DNA from: Bryobacterales bacterium
GTDB taxonomy: Bacteria; Acidobacteriota; Terriglobia; Bryobacterales; Bryobacteraceae
Assembly: GCA_003167255.1 (NCBI GenBank)
Contig: PMTR01000033.1
Coordinates: forward strand, 41,160-105,159
Length of the DNA stretch: 64,000 nucleotides
Reading direction: 5' to 3'
This document shows, in pieces, positions 26,100-34,975 of this stretch (positions are counted from its first letter, which is position 1; every line of letters begins with the position of its first letter). Below the pieces are notes generated by a model. That model ran no database searches, had not been told where the DNA came from, and saw nothing but the letters and a program-made list of their open reading frames with translations. Made by a program: the position numbers and the translations under genes.

Positions 26100-28301
26100 A
26101 TGAAAAGTACTTCTACGAAGTGTGGAGCTCTATTCTTACTGGCAGTGTCCATGCTAATTGCCGCCACCGGCAGTGTTCGCGGCATCGTACACGATCCGCA
26201 GCACCGCCCGGTGCCGGGCGCGCAGGTCGTTCTTCACGGCCCGAATGCAACAGAGACGAAAACCGTGCAATCCGCCGGAAACGGTGAGTTTCAGATCAAC
26301 GGCGTTCCAGAGGGAGCATATACCCTCGATGTCTCCGCCCAGGGTTTCCGGACGCTTGAGCAGCAGGTGGTCGTGACGGCGGACAAGGCGCCCATCCTGC
26401 ACTTTCGACTCGAACTCGCGCCGCTAAACTCAAGCGTCGAAGTTTCCGCCGCCAACAGCAGGTTGAACCCGCAGACGTCAACGGTTCAAACCCTGGTTTC
26501 CCCGGAAGACATCGCTCAGACCCCGGGAGCGGATCAAACCAACAGCCTCGCGATGATTACCGATTTTACGCCGGGGGCTTATATGGTTCACGACATGCTC
26601 CACATGCGCGGCGGCCATCAGGTGAACTGGTTTTTCGACGGCATCCCCGTGATCAACACGAACATCGCGGCCAATGTGGCGCCACTCATCAATCCGAAGA
26701 ACGTGGAAGAACTGGAGGTCGAGCGCGGCGGATACTCCAGCCAGTATGGCGACCGCACATACGGGTTTCTTAACGTCGTGACGCCATCCGGCTTCGAGCG
26801 CAACAACCAGGCCGAACTGACCCTGTCCGCCGGGAATTTCTATTCCACCGACGATCAGTTGAGCTTCGGCAGCCACACCCAGCGCTTTGCCTATTATGCG
26901 AGCGTGGATGGAAATCGCTCGCAACTGGGACTGGGCGCGCCGGTTTCGCAAGTCATCCACGATCAGGATAGCGGCGTGGGCGGATTTCTCTCTCTCCTCT
27001 TTAATCCCACCGCCAAGGACCAGCTCCGCTGGATCGCCTCGCTGCGCGAAGATCATTATCAGATTCCCAACACCGCGGACGATCAAAGCGCCGGCGTTCG
27101 CGATGTCAATCTGGAAAAGGACTACTTAGCGGGCTTCCATTGGACTCACAGCTTCGCCGAGGGCGTGGAGTTTACACTCTCCCCTTATTTCCATTACAAC
27201 AACGCACACTACCTGAGTGGACCGCGGGATACCCCCTTCATCCTCGACGACAATATCCGTTCGAATTATGTGGGCGCCCGCTCCGTTCTGCACGTGCAAA
27301 AGGGGCGCAACGATGCGCGGGCCGGCATTGAAGTGTGGGGCCAGCGCGACAATACCTCCTTCGGACTTACTGCCAATCCCGGCGGAAGCGTGCTGAATCA
27401 GCAGGAGAAGCATTGGGCCAACTCGGACGCGCTGTTCCTGGAAGATCGATACAAGGCGGCCTCGTGGCTCATGTTGGACCTTGGCATCCGGCTCACACAT
27501 TATGCGGGGCTGATCGATGAGAACGCCGTCGATCCGCGAATCGGCGCGGCCATACGGATTCCCCGTCTGAACTGGACTCTGCACGGCTACTATGCGTATT
27601 ACTACCAGCCCCCTCCGCTCGACAGCCTGGCCGGTCCGTCGCTCCAGTTTGCGATTGCACAGGGGTATGGTTTCATTCCGCTGCGGGGCGAGCGCGATAT
27701 TCAGCATGATATCGGGCTCAGCATCCCCGTGCGCGGATGGGCGCTCGACGTGGACAGTTTCCACACCAGCGCGCGCAATTTCCTGGACCATGACGTGATC
27801 GGCAATTCCGGCATTTTTATTCCGCTGACGGATCTGGCTGCGATCATCAGCGGAACGGAAGTCACGATACGTTCGCCGCGGCTCTTCCATGTGGCCCAGT
27901 GGCGCTTCGCGTACTCCAATCAGATTGCGCAGGGAATCGGCCCGGTCACGGGAGGTTTACTCGAATTCACCGACTCTGGCAACTTCCTCCTCGATCACGA
28001 CCAGCGCAACACGGTAACTTCCGTCCTCACATTGAGCCTGCCAGGCCACGCCTGGGCGACGCCTGCCTATCAGTTCGGCTCCGGCTTTCTAAATGGCGAC
28101 GGCCCAGCGCACCTGCCGCCGCACTCCACGTTCGACCTGTCGATCGGCAAGACATTCCGGGAGAACGTGACCATTTCCGCCAATGCCGTCAACATCGCCA
28201 ATACCCGCTACCTGCTGGACACAAGCAATACGTTCGGCGGGACACACTACATCAACCCTCGCCAGATCTATGGCGAGGTCAGGTACCGGTTTCACTTTTG
28301 A
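26100..28301 (+). CDS. TonB-dependent receptor-like protein with carboxypeptidase-regulatory domain
   Basis: 733 residues. Signal peptide, then a carboxypeptidase regulatory-like domain (about 26-105: SVRGIVHDPQHRPVPGAQVV, GEFQINGVPEGAYTLDVSAQ), a plug domain (PGAYMVHDMLHMRGGHQVNW, DGIPVINTN, VEELEVERGGYSSQYGDRTY) and a barrel ending with IYGEVRYRFHF. It should import or bind an unknown ligand at the outer membrane. The barrel is somewhat short for the acidobacterial Oar-like group. The last 92 coding bases plus the stop recur at 29160-29256 with only synonymous differences. Confidence 0.88.
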   Translation: MKSTSTKCGALFLLAVSMLIAATGSVRGIVHDPQHRPVPGAQVVLHGPNATETKTVQSAGNGEFQINGVPEGAYTLDVSAQGFRTLEQQVVVTADKAPILHFRLELAPLNSSVEVSAANSRLNPQTSTVQTLVSPEDIAQTPGADQTNSLAMITDFTPGAYMVHDMLHMRGGHQVNWFFDGIPVINTNIAANVAPLINPKNVEELEVERGGYSSQYGDRTYGFLNVVTPSGFERNNQAELTLSAGNFYSTDDQLSFGSHTQRFAYYASVDGNRSQLGLGAPVSQVIHDQDSGVGGFLSLLFNPTAKDQLRWIASLREDHYQIPNTADDQSAGVRDVNLEKDYLAGFHWTHSFAEGVEFTLSPYFHYNNAHYLSGPRDTPFILDDNIRSNYVGARSVLHVQKGRNDARAGIEVWGQRDNTSFGLTANPGGSVLNQQEKHWANSDALFLEDRYKAASWLMLDLGIRLTHYAGLIDENAVDPRIGAAIRIPRLNWTLHGYYAYYYQPPPLDSLAGPSLQFAIAQGYGFIPLRGERDIQHDIGLSIPVRGWALDVDSFHTSARNFLDHDVIGNSGIFIPLTDLAAIISGTEVTIRSPRLFHVAQWRFAYSNQIAQGIGPVTGGLLEFTDSGNFLLDHDQRNTVTSVLTLSLPGHAWATPAYQFGSGFLNGDGPAHLPPHSTFDLSIGKTFRENVTISANAVNIANTRYLLDTSNTFGGTHYINPRQIYGEVRYRFHF

Positions 28302-28304
28302 CCG
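28208..28304. repeat. 97-bp direct repeat, copy 1 (copy 2 at 29160-29256)
   Basis: It covers the 3' end and stop of the TonB-type receptor gene. Identity to copy 2 is 94/97; the three differences (CCT/CCC, ATC/ATT, GAG/GAA) are all silent in the receptor frame. Confidence 0.9.
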
Positions 28305-28397
28305 CGCGCCAGCCGAGCCGGTGTAGTGCGTCGCAGGGGATGGCCGCTTCTGGATTTCGGAATGACGGCCAGTTTCAGCGCGTACCGGCGTGGGATG

Positions 28398-28463
28398 TCA
28401 TGGGGATGTCATCCGGTGGCAGCGTTCCAGCATGTGGTGAAGATACAGCCGGTCGTCCTTCAC
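28398..28463 (-). pseudogene. Truncated HepT (HEPN toxin) start
   Basis: A GTG overlapping the mntA-like stop by 4 bp starts the peptide VKDDRLYLHHMLERCHRMTS and then a TGA. The pattern KDDRxYLxHMLE is the usual start of HEPN-domain HepT toxins. The rest of the toxin, including the catalytic RxxxxH region, is missing. Confidence 0.65.
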
Positions 28464-28753
28464 AACGGCGTGGCCTCGCGAAGGATTCTGTCGCGCACGT
28501 ACCAGTGGAGCGATTTCTCGGTCCCGACATGGACCTTCATCCCGAGCAACTCCTGGAGATCCTGAACCAGCCCTGAGTGATCCAGCAGGCTCCTGCCCGG
28601 CTCCCACGCTACCAGCAGGTCGAGGTCGCTGTCGTCATTGGCTTCACCACGGGCCACCGAGCCGAAGACGCGCAGGCTGTGGGCGCCGCGCTGCCCGGCG
28701 AGCCGGAGGATCTCCTCCCGCCGTTCCGCCCGCAATGCGTCCAGGGTGACCAT
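28460..28753 (-). CDS. MntA-like nucleotidyltransferase antitoxin
   Basis: 97 residues from ATG 28753 (an upstream ATG at 28771 adds six residues). The minimal nucleotidyltransferase motif GSVARGEANDDSDLDLLV (GS plus DxD) is intact. In MntA/HepT modules this protein AMPylates and silences the HEPN toxin. Here the toxin gene that overlaps its 3' end is reduced to about 21 codons, leaving the antitoxin alone. It lies inside the segment bracketed by the duplicated receptor 3' ends. Confidence 0.8.
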   Translation of the reverse strand: MVTLDALRAERREEILRLAGQRGAHSLRVFGSVARGEANDDSDLDLLVAWEPGRSLLDHSGLVQDLQELLGMKVHVGTEKSLHWYVRDRILREATPL

Positions 28754-29159
28754 GTCTCCATTGTGCGACAATTCCGCGCTACAATCATCCGGCTGTCACT
28801 CCGCCGTCGGACGGCGCCAGCGTCGAAGCGCCGCCCCAATTGTCTGCGACGACTCCACGAGGCCGGCGTTCTCAAGATCGTCATCGGCACCAAGGGTCGG
28901 CTGTTCAGTGCAAGAAACAACCGGCACCGTCATCGCCCGAGATCTTGCCGCCAAGTCCTCCCGGCTTTCCACTCGAAGAACTGGCAGCGCTATGTTGGAG
29001 CGCTTAAGCGGTTGCACAAGCAAAAGATAGCTAAGGGCCGACGCAAAAATAGTTTCACATCGGCGGACTGGAAGATGTGGCGCACGCACTCCTGCGTGCC
29101 GCGTCAAGGCACTCTTGCCGACGCCCGCTGCCCCTGGGCGCAGAGGCGTCGAGTGGAGA
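28754..29159. other. Gap without recognisable gene; hairpin repeat at 29082-29124
   Basis: No reading frame here resembles a known protein. At 29082-29099 gcacgca-ctcc-tgcgtgc forms a hairpin, followed at 29101-29124 by an imperfect gcgtc...gacgc palindrome. The same pair of hairpins with changed stems occurs at 55849-55889. Confidence 0.5.
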
Positions 29160-29256
29160 CTACCTGCTGGACACAAGCAATACGTTCGGCGGGACACACT
29201 ACATCAACCCCCGCCAGATTTATGGCGAAGTCAGGTACCGGTTTCACTTTTGACCG
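29160..29256 (+). pseudogene. Detached 3' end of a TonB-type receptor gene
   Basis: 97 bp matching the receptor 3' end (28208-28304). It begins directly at a Tyr codon with no start or upstream homology and ends at the same stop, encoding the C-terminal 31 residues through YRFHF. All three base differences are synonymous, so this is a piece of a functional homologue rather than a decaying duplicate. Confidence 0.85.
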
Positions 29257-29276
29257 GGACGCAGTCCTGGATTCCC

Positions 29277-29701
29277 TTACGCCTCCCTATAGAAACACGC
29301 CCCGGCCGTCGCCGCTATCAGCACTTCCACCAGTCCGACCGCCGTGGCCGTCACCAGCAGGCCGATCGGATATACGTGCAGGAAGGCCATCATTCCGTTT
29401 GCCATGGCGTGGGCCAGGAGCCATACAGCCGCTCCCGCCGTATCGCCGTCCGGGGACCGGGTCCGAAGCGAGGGCGCATCGCTGCATACAGCCAGACCGC
29501 GATGATCCCGGCGGCGAATCCCCACACGTTGAACGCCACGATCTGCTTGGCCGACGTTGCGGCGGGCCGCCCAATCGCCTTGGCCGCTTCACTCCACTGC
29601 GGCTGGAGAATCACGCCGTTCACAACACCCTCGACCACGTTGATGATCACCCCCGCGATGATTCCACCAAGAATCACCCGGCCCATGTTGATTTTTCCCA
29701 T
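29277..29701 (-). pseudogene. Small membrane protein with a frameshift
   Basis: From ATG 29701 the frame encodes MGKINMGRVILGGIIAGVII and a second helix (IVAFNVWGFAAGIIAVWLYA). At about 29450, in a ggtcccc run, the reading frame is lost; the adjacent frame then continues with GDTAGAAVWLLAHAMANGMM and two more helices to CFYREA. Together they would make a four-helix protein of about 140 residues. A one-base indel in the C-run, either real or a sequencing error, explains it. Function unknown. Confidence 0.6.
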
Positions 29702-29837
29702 CTCGCTCCTTCCCGTTTCGCCCGGCCTGTATGAAACCGCCTGCGTCTTGTTGATTTTATGCCAGCCCACCGCACCACGCAAGCGCAAATCGGGTGCGCG
29801 ACACATCAGTGAGAGCTTTACGCAAATGCCGGCCACT

Positions 29838-29944
29838 TGAGAGAATCCTAGCGTAGGGAGTACTCCAATCGGAGCCGCGACCGTAAGGGAGCGTTAGGTC
29901 TATGGGCAACGCCAGCAGCGCTCCCTTACGGTCGCGGCTCCGAT
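29838..29944. repeat. GGAGCCGCGACC-type long palindrome with flank
   Basis: The 26-27-bp arms 29867-29893 and 29919-29944 are complementary (core ggagccgcgaccgtaaggg). The preceding 27 bp (ttgagagaatcctagcgtag...) is also shared with the copy at 42495-42597, so the unit is about 105 bp. It fills much of the 404-bp gap between 29702 and 30105, which has no recognised gene. Confidence 0.8.
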
Positions 29945-30105
29945 CGGGCTTCCTTGTCATCCACTCTATGTCGTGCACCCGCGCAAATCGCGCCGGCGTT
30001 TCCGGCTGACATGGAGCGGTGTAGTAATGTATACCTGGAATGTGGCGTGAGTGACTTAACCGCGGACACGGAGGTAATCGCATCGGCAGCCAAATCATCC
30101 GCACG

Positions 30106-30981
30106 TTGATCGACCGCAGGGAAGCGCCCGCGCAGGCGGTTCTGCCGGAGGAATTGAGAAGCGCTTACGGTGGCGACCTGTGGTTCCCGCCGGCAAGTCC
30201 CGAATGGCCCTATGTGATCGGCAACTTCGTGAGCACTGTTGACGGGGTGGTGAGCTACGAAATCGCCGGCCAATCCGGAGGAGGCGATATCAGCAGATTC
30301 GACCCGTCGGATCGTTTCATTATGGGGCTCCTCCGGGCGTCGGCGGACGCCGTCATGATGGGATCCGGTACGCTTCATGAAACCGCCCCCGGGCATTTAT
30401 TCGTTGCCGGCCGGGCATACCCGGAAGCCCGCGACCTGTATGCGCGCTACCGCTCGGAGACCCTTCGGAAGAAGGCGCCGCCGCTCCATGTTGTGGTTAG
30501 CGGAAGCGGCAGGATGGACCTCACCAGAGCCGTTTTTCGGACACCCGGAATCCGAACTTTGATTGTCACCACGAAAGCCGGTGGAGACCTCCTCGCAGCC
30601 AGCGGCGCGGCATCGCTGGTCTCCACTGAGGTTCGGCAGCTCGAAGGTCCCATCATTGCGCCAGCGGCCATTCTCGAACTTCTGCGTGCCGAGTTCGACG
30701 TATCGCTGCTTCTCCATGAAGGCGGCCCCACCCTCTTCGGTAAATTCCTGGCCGATGGCTGCGTCGACGAACTCTTCCTCACCATAGCCTCTCAAGTGGC
30801 CGGCCGAAACACGCCGCCACCCCGCCCGGGATTCATCGCAGGCGTGGGGTTTACTCCCGAAACAGCGCCCTGGCTGGACCTTGTCAGCGTGAAGCAGCAA
30901 GGCAACCACCTGTACCTGCGTTACAGCACCGCCAGTGAGTCAGGTAAACCACGTTCTGAACGTGAGGGGCCGGTCGTCTGA
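30106..30981 (+). CDS. RibD C-terminal/dihydrofolate-reductase-like reductase
   Basis: About 291 residues from TTG 30106. The start is uncertain: the best ribosome-binding site (ggagg at 30070) points to an ATC (30082) in the same frame, with plausible coding sequence between. The RibD_C fold is indicated by YVIGNFVSTVDGVVSYEIAG, FIMGLLRASADAVMMGSGTL, a nucleotide-binding stretch and LLLHEGGPTLFGKFLADGCV followed by DELFLTI. RibD-type enzymes reduce a ribosylamino-pyrimidine in riboflavin synthesis, but stand-alone relatives often have other NADPH-dependent roles. It converges on and overlaps the last gene of the RiPP-like operon by 42 bp. Confidence 0.75.
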   Translation: MIDRREAPAQAVLPEELRSAYGGDLWFPPASPEWPYVIGNFVSTVDGVVSYEIAGQSGGGDISRFDPSDRFIMGLLRASADAVMMGSGTLHETAPGHLFVAGRAYPEARDLYARYRSETLRKKAPPLHVVVSGSGRMDLTRAVFRTPGIRTLIVTTKAGGDLLAASGAASLVSTEVRQLEGPIIAPAAILELLRAEFDVSLLLHEGGPTLFGKFLADGCVDELFLTIASQVAGRNTPPPRPGFIAGVGFTPETAPWLDLVSVKQQGNHLYLRYSTASESGKPRSEREGPVV

Positions 30982-32403
30982 GCGGACCATTACGAATGAC
31001 GTGACGCGCCGGCCCGCGACCCACACGGTGGACACACTGGGAAATACGTCCGGCGGTTCGCTGGCGGACAGGAACTCGGGAAGGGAGGGGAGTCCGGGTG
31101 GGGTGGCAAAGTGTTCGGTCATGGCAAAGAACGCTTTGGCGCCGGGCCGCAGCACGTCGTAAACGGCCTTGAGGAAATTCAGCTTCTCGGGAAGGTATTG
31201 AAGAAGCTGAACGCAGATCACTAATGCAGCGGAGCCGCTGGCCAGTGGGAGCTGGTCGGCCGTACCGATGATTGCGCCCGGGGCATCGCCTCCCGGATTG
31301 AGGTCGAGACCCACCAACTGATGTTGCGGCCACCCGCTCGCAATATCGCGAAGCGCGGCGCCGCTACCACAGCCGATGTCAACGACGCGCAACCTGCCTT
31401 TCTGCGACAGAGTCGAAATGAGCTCTCGGAAGTGAGCCGGACCAACCTCCGCTTCTATCGACCATTCACCTGAGCGGGCGTGCAGCCGGCGGCTGCGAAC
31501 CATCGGGCTGGTCTCGACGGCGCCGCAGGAAGCAGCGCGGCTAAACGTCGTGCGCAACAGGAAATCGGCAGCATCGAGCGCCCGCCTGAGAAGGTCGATT
31601 CGAGCGCTCGCGGTCTGCCGGGAATTCACATATTCGGCCAGGAGGGTTGCCCGGAGGGACGGCGGAAGCGGCTCGGAGAATTGACCAGGGAAGCTGAATA
31701 GAGTCGCAAGGTTGGCGATTGGCACGTCCCAAAAAGACGCCATTTCCAGATCGACGAGCACCGGATGGCCATCCCGAAACAGGAAGTGTTCCCGTTTGAT
31801 ATCGGAAATAACCAGCATGGGGGAGTTTGCCACAGAGGCGGCCAGCGCTTCCGCGGCTTCCAGAACCTTGCCACGACGGTCTTCCGCGCCGCCGAACGTC
31901 AGCAGGATTTCCGCCGCGAGGCGGGCTGGCGAAGGAAAGCCAGTGGCCGTCAAGTCCGGGAAGAGGGAGTGGGCTTCTTCCTGCTTCATCTGACAGGCAT
32001 CGTGAAGGCGGGCCAGATAACGAACGATGGCGATCAATTCGGCCTCATCGGGTCTGGCCGGCGCCTCCGCCCGGCCAAGATCGCAATAGAGAATGGCGCC
32101 GCGTTCGGGATCTGACGACAGAATCGCCGGAGACTCGATGTGGCGGCGTTCCAGATATTCGTGAATCCGCACGCACAAGCTCGCCACCTGAGGCGAGGCA
32201 ACCTTCAGGATCAAGTGCGTATTGCCGCTGCAAACGCGATAAGTTTGACTCACATCCGACAGCGCCAGGGGCTCGACGGTCATGCCGGCAGCGGCCAACC
32301 CGCATCGAGCCAGGTACTCGCGCGCCCGGCGCTCCAGGCACGCCACTTCCACGGATGAGAGCAGTATGCGCTTCACGCGCGCTTGGGGAATCAGGGACAA
32401 CAT
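30940..32403 (-). CDS. Kinase-like/SAM-methyltransferase fusion protein
   Basis: 487 residues from ATG 32403. Residues about 1-290 have an aminoglycoside-phosphotransferase-like fold: NTHLILKVASPQ (ATP-side Lys), VISDIKREHFLFRDGHPVLV (catalytic-loop Asp; the usual HxD is SD and the Asn is His), VDLEMAS (metal-binding Asp). Residues about 330-487 are a class I methyltransferase with the SAM motif RVVDIGCGSGA and later LVGLDLN, VICVQLLQYLPE. Last gene of the minus-strand operon, overlapping the SPASM radical SAM gene by 13 bp. It may modify the peptide product or a small group attached to it; the kinase half may be degenerate. Confidence 0.7.
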   Translation of the reverse strand: MLSLIPQARVKRILLSSVEVACLERRAREYLARCGLAAAGMTVEPLALSDVSQTYRVCSGNTHLILKVASPQVASLCVRIHEYLERRHIESPAILSSDPERGAILYCDLGRAEAPARPDEAELIAIVRYLARLHDACQMKQEEAHSLFPDLTATGFPSPARLAAEILLTFGGAEDRRGKVLEAAEALAASVANSPMLVISDIKREHFLFRDGHPVLVDLEMASFWDVPIANLATLFSFPGQFSEPLPPSLRATLLAEYVNSRQTASARIDLLRRALDAADFLLRTTFSRAASCGAVETSPMVRSRRLHARSGEWSIEAEVGPAHFRELISTLSQKGRLRVVDIGCGSGAALRDIASGWPQHQLVGLDLNPGGDAPGAIIGTADQLPLASGSAALVICVQLLQYLPEKLNFLKAVYDVLRPGAKAFFAMTEHFATPPGLPSLPEFLSASEPPDVFPSVSTVWVAGRRVTSFVMVRSDDRPLTFRTWFT

Positions 32404-33719
32404 GCAACACCCGCGAAACGGCCGAGTTCTTCTTCGATAAGCCCGGCGAGCGCCGGGCAATCCGGGTTGGCCATTCGGCGGAGCTGCAGCGCCAGCACAG
32501 ACGCACGTTCAGCGACTGGCAGACGCGAAATGCGGGATCGGGCATCGCCGATGCTGGACACTTCGCCGCACAAGGCATCGAAGAAAGAAGCCGCGACGCC
32601 TGCCCAGTCGAGCTGAAGCCCTTGTAAGAGCCGCCGCGTCCGGACGGCATCGTGAAAGAGGCCAAACAAGGTCTGGTTCAGAACTTGAATTGGAAGGGCA
32701 GCCTCGTACTCGGATTCGTCAAGACGCTTCGCCTCATATCCGCGTGCGAGCCAGCCTTCGGGCATTCCGGGACAAACTTCCGCGGCCGCGCAGTTCCCGC
32801 ATTCGCCGGTCTTCGTACGGCGGAATCTCGACGGATAGACGTCCTCCAGAGTGTGCCGCTCTGAAATGGGGTGGGCGAAATCGGTGAAGTAGCAATCGAC
32901 CATAAAATTTGGAAGGCCGAAGGCGTTTTCCGGGAACGTTCCCGAAATGGCGTGTTGGATGCACGCTGGCAAGTTGAAGTCACGGAGAACGGCGGGAGCA
33001 CTGCGCCGGGCCAGCAGAAACCGGGCGCGTTCGAACTGCGAGCGGACTCGCGGAAGATCCGCCGCCGGCGGCAGCCAATCGGTATTGTCTTCTCCGTGAA
33101 TCCGAAATCGATTCTCTTTGTTTGCAGCACCGTATTCCCGGTGAACGGGCAGATAGTACAGACAATACAGCGGAGCTTGCCGTGAAGCCTCGCGCGTGCG
33201 CAGAATGAAAGCGGCGATGTCAGCCAGGCGATGGTAGTTCAACCGGTTGATTGAAGTGTTCGTGAACACGGCGGGAAAGAAGCGAAAGATGTTGCCCAGG
33301 CCTTGTTCCAGATCTTCGAAATGCGTGGCGGAGCCTGAGATGGCGGTGTGCATCGCAGGGTCGCAGGCGTGGATGGATACGTTGGCCTTGTCGAACAGGG
33401 CCCCGAGCGCCCGGGCCAGGCCCGAATCGGCGAGGTAGACGCCCATGGTGTCGAGAACCAGAGAGGACCACCAGATCCGCTTGGTTCGCAGGTACTCGAT
33501 CAGTTCGACTGCATCCTTGCGCTGTGTGAACTCGCCGCCCGACATTTCGAGCTCCACGCGGCGGCCCTCAAACATCTCTTCGATCCGATCGAAGGTCTCC
33601 TTCACCTGCGCCGTCGGCATGTAGCTGATGTTCCGGGGAACATGCAGCACGTGGCAGAATCCGCACTGGTGAGCGCACGCATACAAGGACTTGATAACGA
33701 TGTTGACCGTGGCCGTCAC
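32391..33719 (-). CDS. Radical SAM protein with SPASM-like Cys tail
   Basis: 442 residues from a GTG at 33719 that overlaps the YcaO stop by 4 bp. The radical SAM cluster motif is C15-AHQ-C19-GF-C22. Downstream are typical TIM-barrel segments (ELEMSGGEFTQ, DTMGVYLAD, SIHACDP). Near the C-terminus CGNCAAAEVCPGMPEG supplies extra Cys for auxiliary Fe-S binding as in SPASM/twitch enzymes. Such enzymes cross-link or otherwise activate residues of ribosomal peptides. It lies in an operon with YcaO, PqqD and two other radical SAM genes. Confidence 0.82.
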   Translation of the reverse strand: MTATVNIVIKSLYACAHQCGFCHVLHVPRNISYMPTAQVKETFDRIEEMFEGRRVELEMSGGEFTQRKDAVELIEYLRTKRIWWSSLVLDTMGVYLADSGLARALGALFDKANVSIHACDPAMHTAISGSATHFEDLEQGLGNIFRFFPAVFTNTSINRLNYHRLADIAAFILRTREASRQAPLYCLYYLPVHREYGAANKENRFRIHGEDNTDWLPPAADLPRVRSQFERARFLLARRSAPAVLRDFNLPACIQHAISGTFPENAFGLPNFMVDCYFTDFAHPISERHTLEDVYPSRFRRTKTGECGNCAAAEVCPGMPEGWLARGYEAKRLDESEYEAALPIQVLNQTLFGLFHDAVRTRRLLQGLQLDWAGVAASFFDALCGEVSSIGDARSRISRLPVAERASVLALQLRRMANPDCPALAGLIEEELGRFAGVACCP

Positions 33720-34975
33720 TGGTCCCGTTCTCCGGCGGCGGCCTGGGCCTCGTGGACCGCGGCGAGCGCGCGCGCGCCAACCCGGTACTCGTCGACGGCT
33801 ACGCATTCCAGGCCGGGCACAAGGACGCGGACGACACTAACGTCCAGATCGCTTTTCGTCAGATCCGCGACCAGAATCCGGCGCATATCGAAGCAGGCGA
33901 GCCGTTCTACCATCCAGAGGATGTCATCGCGGATGTCGCGATGACGGCGGCCGGAGGTCTTCAGCGACGACCTGGTGAAAGCCGGCCTGGTCAGGCTCCA
34001 CTCCGTGCCGGTCACCTTACCGTTGCCTGCGCGGCGCCGCCAATACGCGATGTCCTCGCGGGACCCCTGGATGTCTGCTGCCCGGCTCTGCGCGGCCTCG
34101 GTGATAGCGCGGGTGAGGGCGACTTCCGGATCGGGGTGAGCGCCCATGCCTTCGTGCGCCAGCACGCCGTGCGCAACCTGTTCGAAGCTGGCTGCGTAAT
34201 ACGCGGGCACCTTCAATTCGGAAGCAATGTCGCGAAGGAACAGGCGGACGCCGGCGCGATCGAAACTGTCAATCAAACGGCGGACGCCGGCTGGGGCATC
34301 GGCGAGATCGACTCCAGGGTAGCGATCGCCCATCCCGTGGCCTACTCTCACCCAACACAAAGACCACGAGTCACGCTCAATAAGCTCGGCAAGACCATGG
34401 CAGATGGCTTCCTCCGGGATGTTACCGGAAGCCAGGCCGTTCGTGCTGCCGCGCAGAATCATCAGAGGCCCGGCCGGGATGTATGGATGGAAGACGGCGT
34501 TGGCCGGAACCCAACAGGACTCGCCTGTCATGAGTTCTCGTGCCGGGTACCATTCGATGGGACGATCGGGCCGGTAGGGCGTCCATACAGGGAGGTTCAG
34601 TTCGCTGGGGTCGAGGGCGTTTTCGGAGCACGCAAGGCGCTCATATGATTCGACTCGTCCGGGCAACTCGCCCGGTTCGGCGCAGCAGTATTCGATCGCC
34701 TCCATGATCGCTCCGGCGCGCGCCTGCGAGCGGGAGGCGCCCTTCCCGCATGTGATGGAGACACTATTCTTGTGGGCGGACGGCCTTACGCAGGAGTATA
34801 CGGGAATGCCGATGCGGTCCAGACCGGTGATGTCCGCGATGCGGGTGACCCCGATTCTGGAAAGAAGCGGCTCCATTCGCCGGCAGGTGGCTCTGGCGCT
34901 GACCGTCCGGTGAACGCCTGTGCCTCCGATCTTCGGCGCACTTCGGACAAGCGGCGCGAATGCAGGCGCATTCAC
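33716..34975 (-). CDS. YcaO-family peptide cyclodehydratase/thioamidase
   Basis: 419 residues. YcaO proteins use ATP to activate peptide backbone amides, making azolines or, with TfuA, thioamides. ATP-site residues are seen in SQARAGAIMEAIEYCCAEPG, AICHGLAELIERDSW and a later DPEVALTRAITEAAQSRAAD. The C-terminus lacks the PxPxP tail of azoline-forming YcaO proteins. A tfuA-type gene is encoded 4 kb away in the same cluster, so thioamidation is the better guess. It overlaps both neighbours by 4 bp. Confidence 0.88.
   Translation of the reverse strand: MNAPAFAPLVRSAPKIGGTGVHRTVSARATCRRMEPLLSRIGVTRIADITGLDRIGIPVYSCVRPSAHKNSVSITCGKGASRSQARAGAIMEAIEYCCAEPGELPGRVESYERLACSENALDPSELNLPVWTPYRPDRPIEWYPARELMTGESCWVPANAVFHPYIPAGPLMILRGSTNGLASGNIPEEAICHGLAELIERDSWSLCWVRVGHGMGDRYPGVDLADAPAGVRRLIDSFDRAGVRLFLRDIASELKVPAYYAASFEQVAHGVLAHEGMGAHPDPEVALTRAITEAAQSRAADIQGSREDIAYWRRRAGNGKVTGTEWSLTRPAFTRSSLKTSGRRHRDIRDDILWMVERLACFDMRRILVADLTKSDLDVSVVRVLVPGLECVAVDEYRVGARALAAVHEAQAAAGERDQ

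Noticed and set aside
29277-29701. Programmed frameshift in the small membrane protein gene
   Set aside because: The slip site is a plain C-run without a clear slippery heptamer or stimulatory structure; a mutation or sequencing error is simpler.
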